In this document: piece by piece, positions 49,609 to 52,669 of the stretch
How the letters are laid out: each line of letters begins with the position of its first letter
How positions within the stretch are numbered: position 1 is the first letter of the stretch
NCBI GenBank assembly: GCA_018398765.1
Contig: JAHBMJ010003790.1
Span: forward strand, 1-52,669
Reading direction: 5' to 3'
DNA length: 52,669 nt
DNA from: Chromera velia
Lineage: Eukaryota > Sar > Chromeraceae
Made by a program: the position numbers and the translations under genes
Notes under the pieces: model-generated
What the model was told of the DNA's origin: nothing
Database searches by the model: none
Seen by the model: only the letters and a program-made list of their open reading frames with translations

Positions 49609-52097
49609 CTCAGAGAAGGTGCGGCCAGTAATGCCCTGCCTGACAGCGTCTTTCATAAGGGGTGATTGAGAGATGCGTTGGCAGGGGGGTGAGGGGTCAG
49701 TGAGAGAAGGCATGTAGAGTAAGTAGGAGAACGGACGTGAATGCAGAAATGCTGCATGCATGCCATGGGACTGCCTGCCTTTGCGAAGAAGGAAGAAGGA
49801 GACGTTGTGAATCGTGTGAAAAGTAAGGCGGTCTTGCTCAGACAAAGTGAATGAATGAACGAATAAATGGATGAGAGTGCGGCCGCGACGAGGGAGGGTT
49901 GAGGATCGAGTGGGCCGATCGATCGGTGCATGTGAGACTGTCGGCCTGTGTCTCTTTTTCTCTCTCTGTTTCTTAATTGCACGAACAAGGAAAGCGATGA
50001 TGAAAGGTCGTCGGAAGGAAGGAAGGCAGGAAGACGGTTTGAGAGGCGAGGGGGCAATCCATGCTTTTGATTGTTGTAAAATAATGCGACTTCTTTCGCC
50101 GGGATTGCACGATCAATTAAGGCTCTTTGCAACGATGACCGACTTTGGGTGGCTACTGGATTCTTTCCATCATTTCTCGATCTATTGACATCGCAGATGT
50201 TTGTTTTCAGGGAGTAGCTTGAAAGGAAACCTTCAGATCTGGGTAAGCGGAGCAACCGCAACGATTGAAAGGCTGACATTCAAACAAATTGAAGATGCAC
50301 TGCGTCCTTCGAGACATTGCCGAGGGTTGTTGACATGCGTGGCACTTCATGTTTGAGAGACGGGACATTCCTTTCATAAGAAGGCAGTGAGAACGGAGGG
50401 ATCAAAGTGTAGAAAAAAGAACGCTCGGCCGAGGGGTAATCTCTCCTTCAATGAAGAGGAACAGCCGGCCGGCCTTTTGGTTTCTTTCTTTCCATGTTGA
50501 TCGAAGTCCCCCAGAGAGTTTGCTGATCGATGCATATATTAATACCGTTACATTCTGGGGCGTTCTGTGAAGGGAAGAGTACTTTTCTGTTCAACCATTC
50601 AAGGTTGGCAGTTGTGCCTCCTTTCCCTGTTTGCATGCACGCTCTGAGGCCTGAGAATCGTGCGTGAGGTGCATAGTGCCCCTGAGGCTCTCATGTGCGG
50701 CGTTGTGCGCTCCGCGTCGATTTTGGCCTCCACGGGTAACTCCTGTGCATGCAGCTGCATGAAATGTGCATGGTAGTCTTGCGTTTCAGTGCATGCATTG
50801 CTCCTTCATGCGGTTGCAGAGCAGATTTGACAGCGGGTGTATCGGGTGTGAAGTGGGTTGAAAAAAAATCCACATGCCAGTGACTGACCAGCTATTAAGC
50901 TGAGGGAATTCAGAACTAGCGTCAGAAGCAAAACTTATTGAGCTTACATATAAATTTGCGTCAAAGTCGAATGTCAGTGACTGCTAGAGTGACTGTATTT
51001 ACGTTATACTCCAAGTTCAAAGTTACTATAGATGAAGATGTGATCTGAACATCTAATTTAATTAAAAAATAAATCACCTAGTAAATCAGTGGTACCAGCT
51101 GTGCGGTATATAAATCACCATCATCATATGTCATCGCCGTTGGTCCATTTCTGAACTTCCAGCATTAGACACGAGTCAGTCAGGGCACTAAGATCAGCCA
51201 GTCCTCCCTATAGGAGAAAACACATGCAGAAACCTAGAAACGTAAGAACAAATCAATCTATCCTTCCTGGTACTAGTCCCGGCAATAGAAGTGATCGACT
51301 CTCATACAATTGAAGATGTGGTCCGCTCATCTGTACATGCCCCTGGCTTTCATGCAGTCTGAGCTGCTGTGTCAGCTTGGGAGGCATCAGGTCGGAGCCG
51401 TGCGACCTACCCCCCTTTACCGACGTCCTTCTCTCCCCGGGAGACTCCCCCTGTTTTGTTTCTCTTTCCCCTTTATGACTGCATGGCTGTACATATACTG
51501 AGCTGTCAACAGTGTGTATTGCCATGACAAGGCGTCAAAGCTTACCTAAAAAGGCCTGCACGTGTTGTGTAATCCCCATCCTGCCCCGGGTGGAAACCTC
51601 TTCAAGTCACGCCCCCAGATTTTTGCTAGGATTCTCGCTGTCTCCTCCGATTTTCTTCATTTGCAATGCTTTGCCTTCTTAAAACTGGCTGTGGCCATGA
51701 GCGCGGCTTGTCTGGTCGGCACTGAAAGAAAAAGGAAACCTGGAAGGCTGGCATCCACCCCCAGGTGTAGGAAAGCACTGCTGCTTCGAGTTTGTACAGT
51801 GTTGCAACTCAGCTTGCAGGCGTCTCCTCAGTCAGATCAGGTCCAAGTCCGTCTCTCGTGGTTGTCCTGCTTCCACTACTGACTCCTGGCTGTCCTTTTT
51901 AGTGCTGCTGCTTGTGCCGAAGTGAGGGGACTCCTTACGACTTCGGGGGACTCCAATGTGCCAACTACCTCGGGAATCTGGAAAGATCGCAATGACTCTG
52001 GCTGACTTTCTGCAAAAGAGACGCTCAGTGGGGTGGTGGTACATAAATCAATTAATATATAGTATGGTTAGGAGTTACTACCGGCCCCTTTTGGCCA
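49609..52097. other. Non-coding or unrecognised sequence
   Basis: Frames of up to about 200 codons occur (for example 50,279-49,653 on the minus strand), but they have no motif, start context or splice pattern that supports them. From about 50,880 the sequence becomes AT-rich. Confidence 0.45.
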
Positions 52098-52344
52098 CTA
52101 GCCTAGGCTCCCCATATCAAAAGAAAATTTAAAAAAAAGAAAATTAGGCTAAAAACCTAATTAGTGATTTTCTAGAAAACTAGCTAGAACAACACCTGAA
52201 CAACTGTTGTTTGGGGTGTTGCATGGGTGTTACACAATGCACAACTGTTGTTTAGAAAAGAAAAAAAAAAAAAAAGAAAATCAAAAGTCAATTTTAGGCA
52301 ATTATTTTTTTATTTTTTTTCGATATGGGGAGCCTAGCCAGTAG
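52098..52344. mobile_element. MITE-like element with inverted ends
   Basis: The left end CACTAGCCTAGGCTCCCCAT pairs with the right end ATGGGGAGCCTAGCCAGTAG as an imperfect terminal inverted repeat of about 22 bases. Between them are homopolymer A and T blocks and two copies of CAACTGTTGTTT. There is no coding capacity. The interior resembles 11,925-12,130. Outer sequence (GAGTTACTA on the left, GAGTTACTG on the right) could be a target duplication or part of the ends. Confidence 0.55.
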
Positions 52345-52613
52345 CGAGTTACTGTGAGTTTGGTAACCATAAGATGGTAACCGGCGGACTTGAAGATGTG
52401 TACCACTACCATGATAACTCATGCAAGGAAAAACTCTGGTAAAAACAGTTGCTAGACCTATTTTAAAGCCTGACTACTTAACTTATTAGCAGTTTAAAGC
52501 CCTGAAATGATCATACTTAAATAATATATGCTATACAATAACACTATAATATACTCTAAGATATACTACTTAGAGTTTAGTCCTAGGTTTAGTCATAAAA
52601 TGTAGTAACCAGA

Positions 52614-52637
52614 TTTGATTTGATTTGATTTGATTTG
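52614..52637. repeat. (TTTGA)n short tandem repeat
   Basis: Five TTTGA-type units, followed by an inverted AAATCAAATC, near the end of the window. Confidence 0.85.
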
Positions 52638-52669
52638 AAGTAGGGCTTAACCTCAAATCAAATCTTAGG

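Noticed and set aside
49653-50279. 208-codon minus-strand frame
   Set aside because: Composition is Ser/Leu-rich and irregular, it overlaps simple sequence, and no family or splice support is seen.

Overview
This is a nuclear window from a microbial eukaryote. The protein-coding genes are split by many GT-AG introns of about 110-1,050 bases. Introns and spacers are loaded with (TG)n, (AG)n and (GAAA)n tracts, and gene clusters are separated by AT-rich repeat-filled stretches. A fused dihydrofolate reductase-thymidylate synthase points to a bikont such as an alveolate, plant or excavate. Together with the intron structure and repeat content it would suit a chromerid-type alveolate alga, but that placement is inference; no rRNA or organellar marker is present.

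Layout. 1-5,100: repeats (two copies of a 280-base module, clusters of GC-rich hairpin repeats) and a stop-interrupted gene remnant on the minus strand. 5,167-11,366 (+): nuclear poly(A) polymerase in nine exons. 13,430-14,023 (-): secreted Cys-rich protein, head to head with a BTB/POZ protein at 14,668-15,288 (+). 17,813-22,576 (-): ten-exon KLHDC4-type kelch protein, head to head with a cryptochrome/photolyase-family gene (23,158-25,580, +). The photolyase's apparent former C-terminal extension lies in another frame up to 26,536. 27,955-32,600: MYND-finger fragments, a foldback repeat element and AT-rich DNA. 32,973-39,016 (+): ten-exon DHFR-TS with an assembly gap in one intron. 40,578-43,765 (+): two-exon TMEM181/Wntless-like membrane protein. 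43,766-46,250: short dispersed repeats. 46,260-47,371 (-): RING-CH membrane ubiquitin ligase with an apparent frameshift, head to head with an intronless alpha-toroid-like protein (48,097-49,608, +). 49,609-52,669: no gene recognised, one MITE-like element.

The genes do not form a pathway. They are housekeeping genes (mRNA 3'-end formation, folate/dTMP synthesis) mixed with membrane-trafficking and ubiquitin genes. Exon models were built by hand from phase, splice dinucleotides and family alignment in memory; every junction quoted keeps the reading frame.

The main surprises are as follows. (1) Cytosine is the commonest base at intron position +3 (GTCNGT donors, 16 of 28). (2) A perfect 17-base tandem duplication cuts the photolyase-family gene off from a tail carrying a PCNA-interaction motif between two SUMO-interaction-like motifs. 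(3) In two unrelated genes (PAP and TS) the 3' splice site plus the start of the next exon is duplicated with only silent changes inside the duplicated codons.
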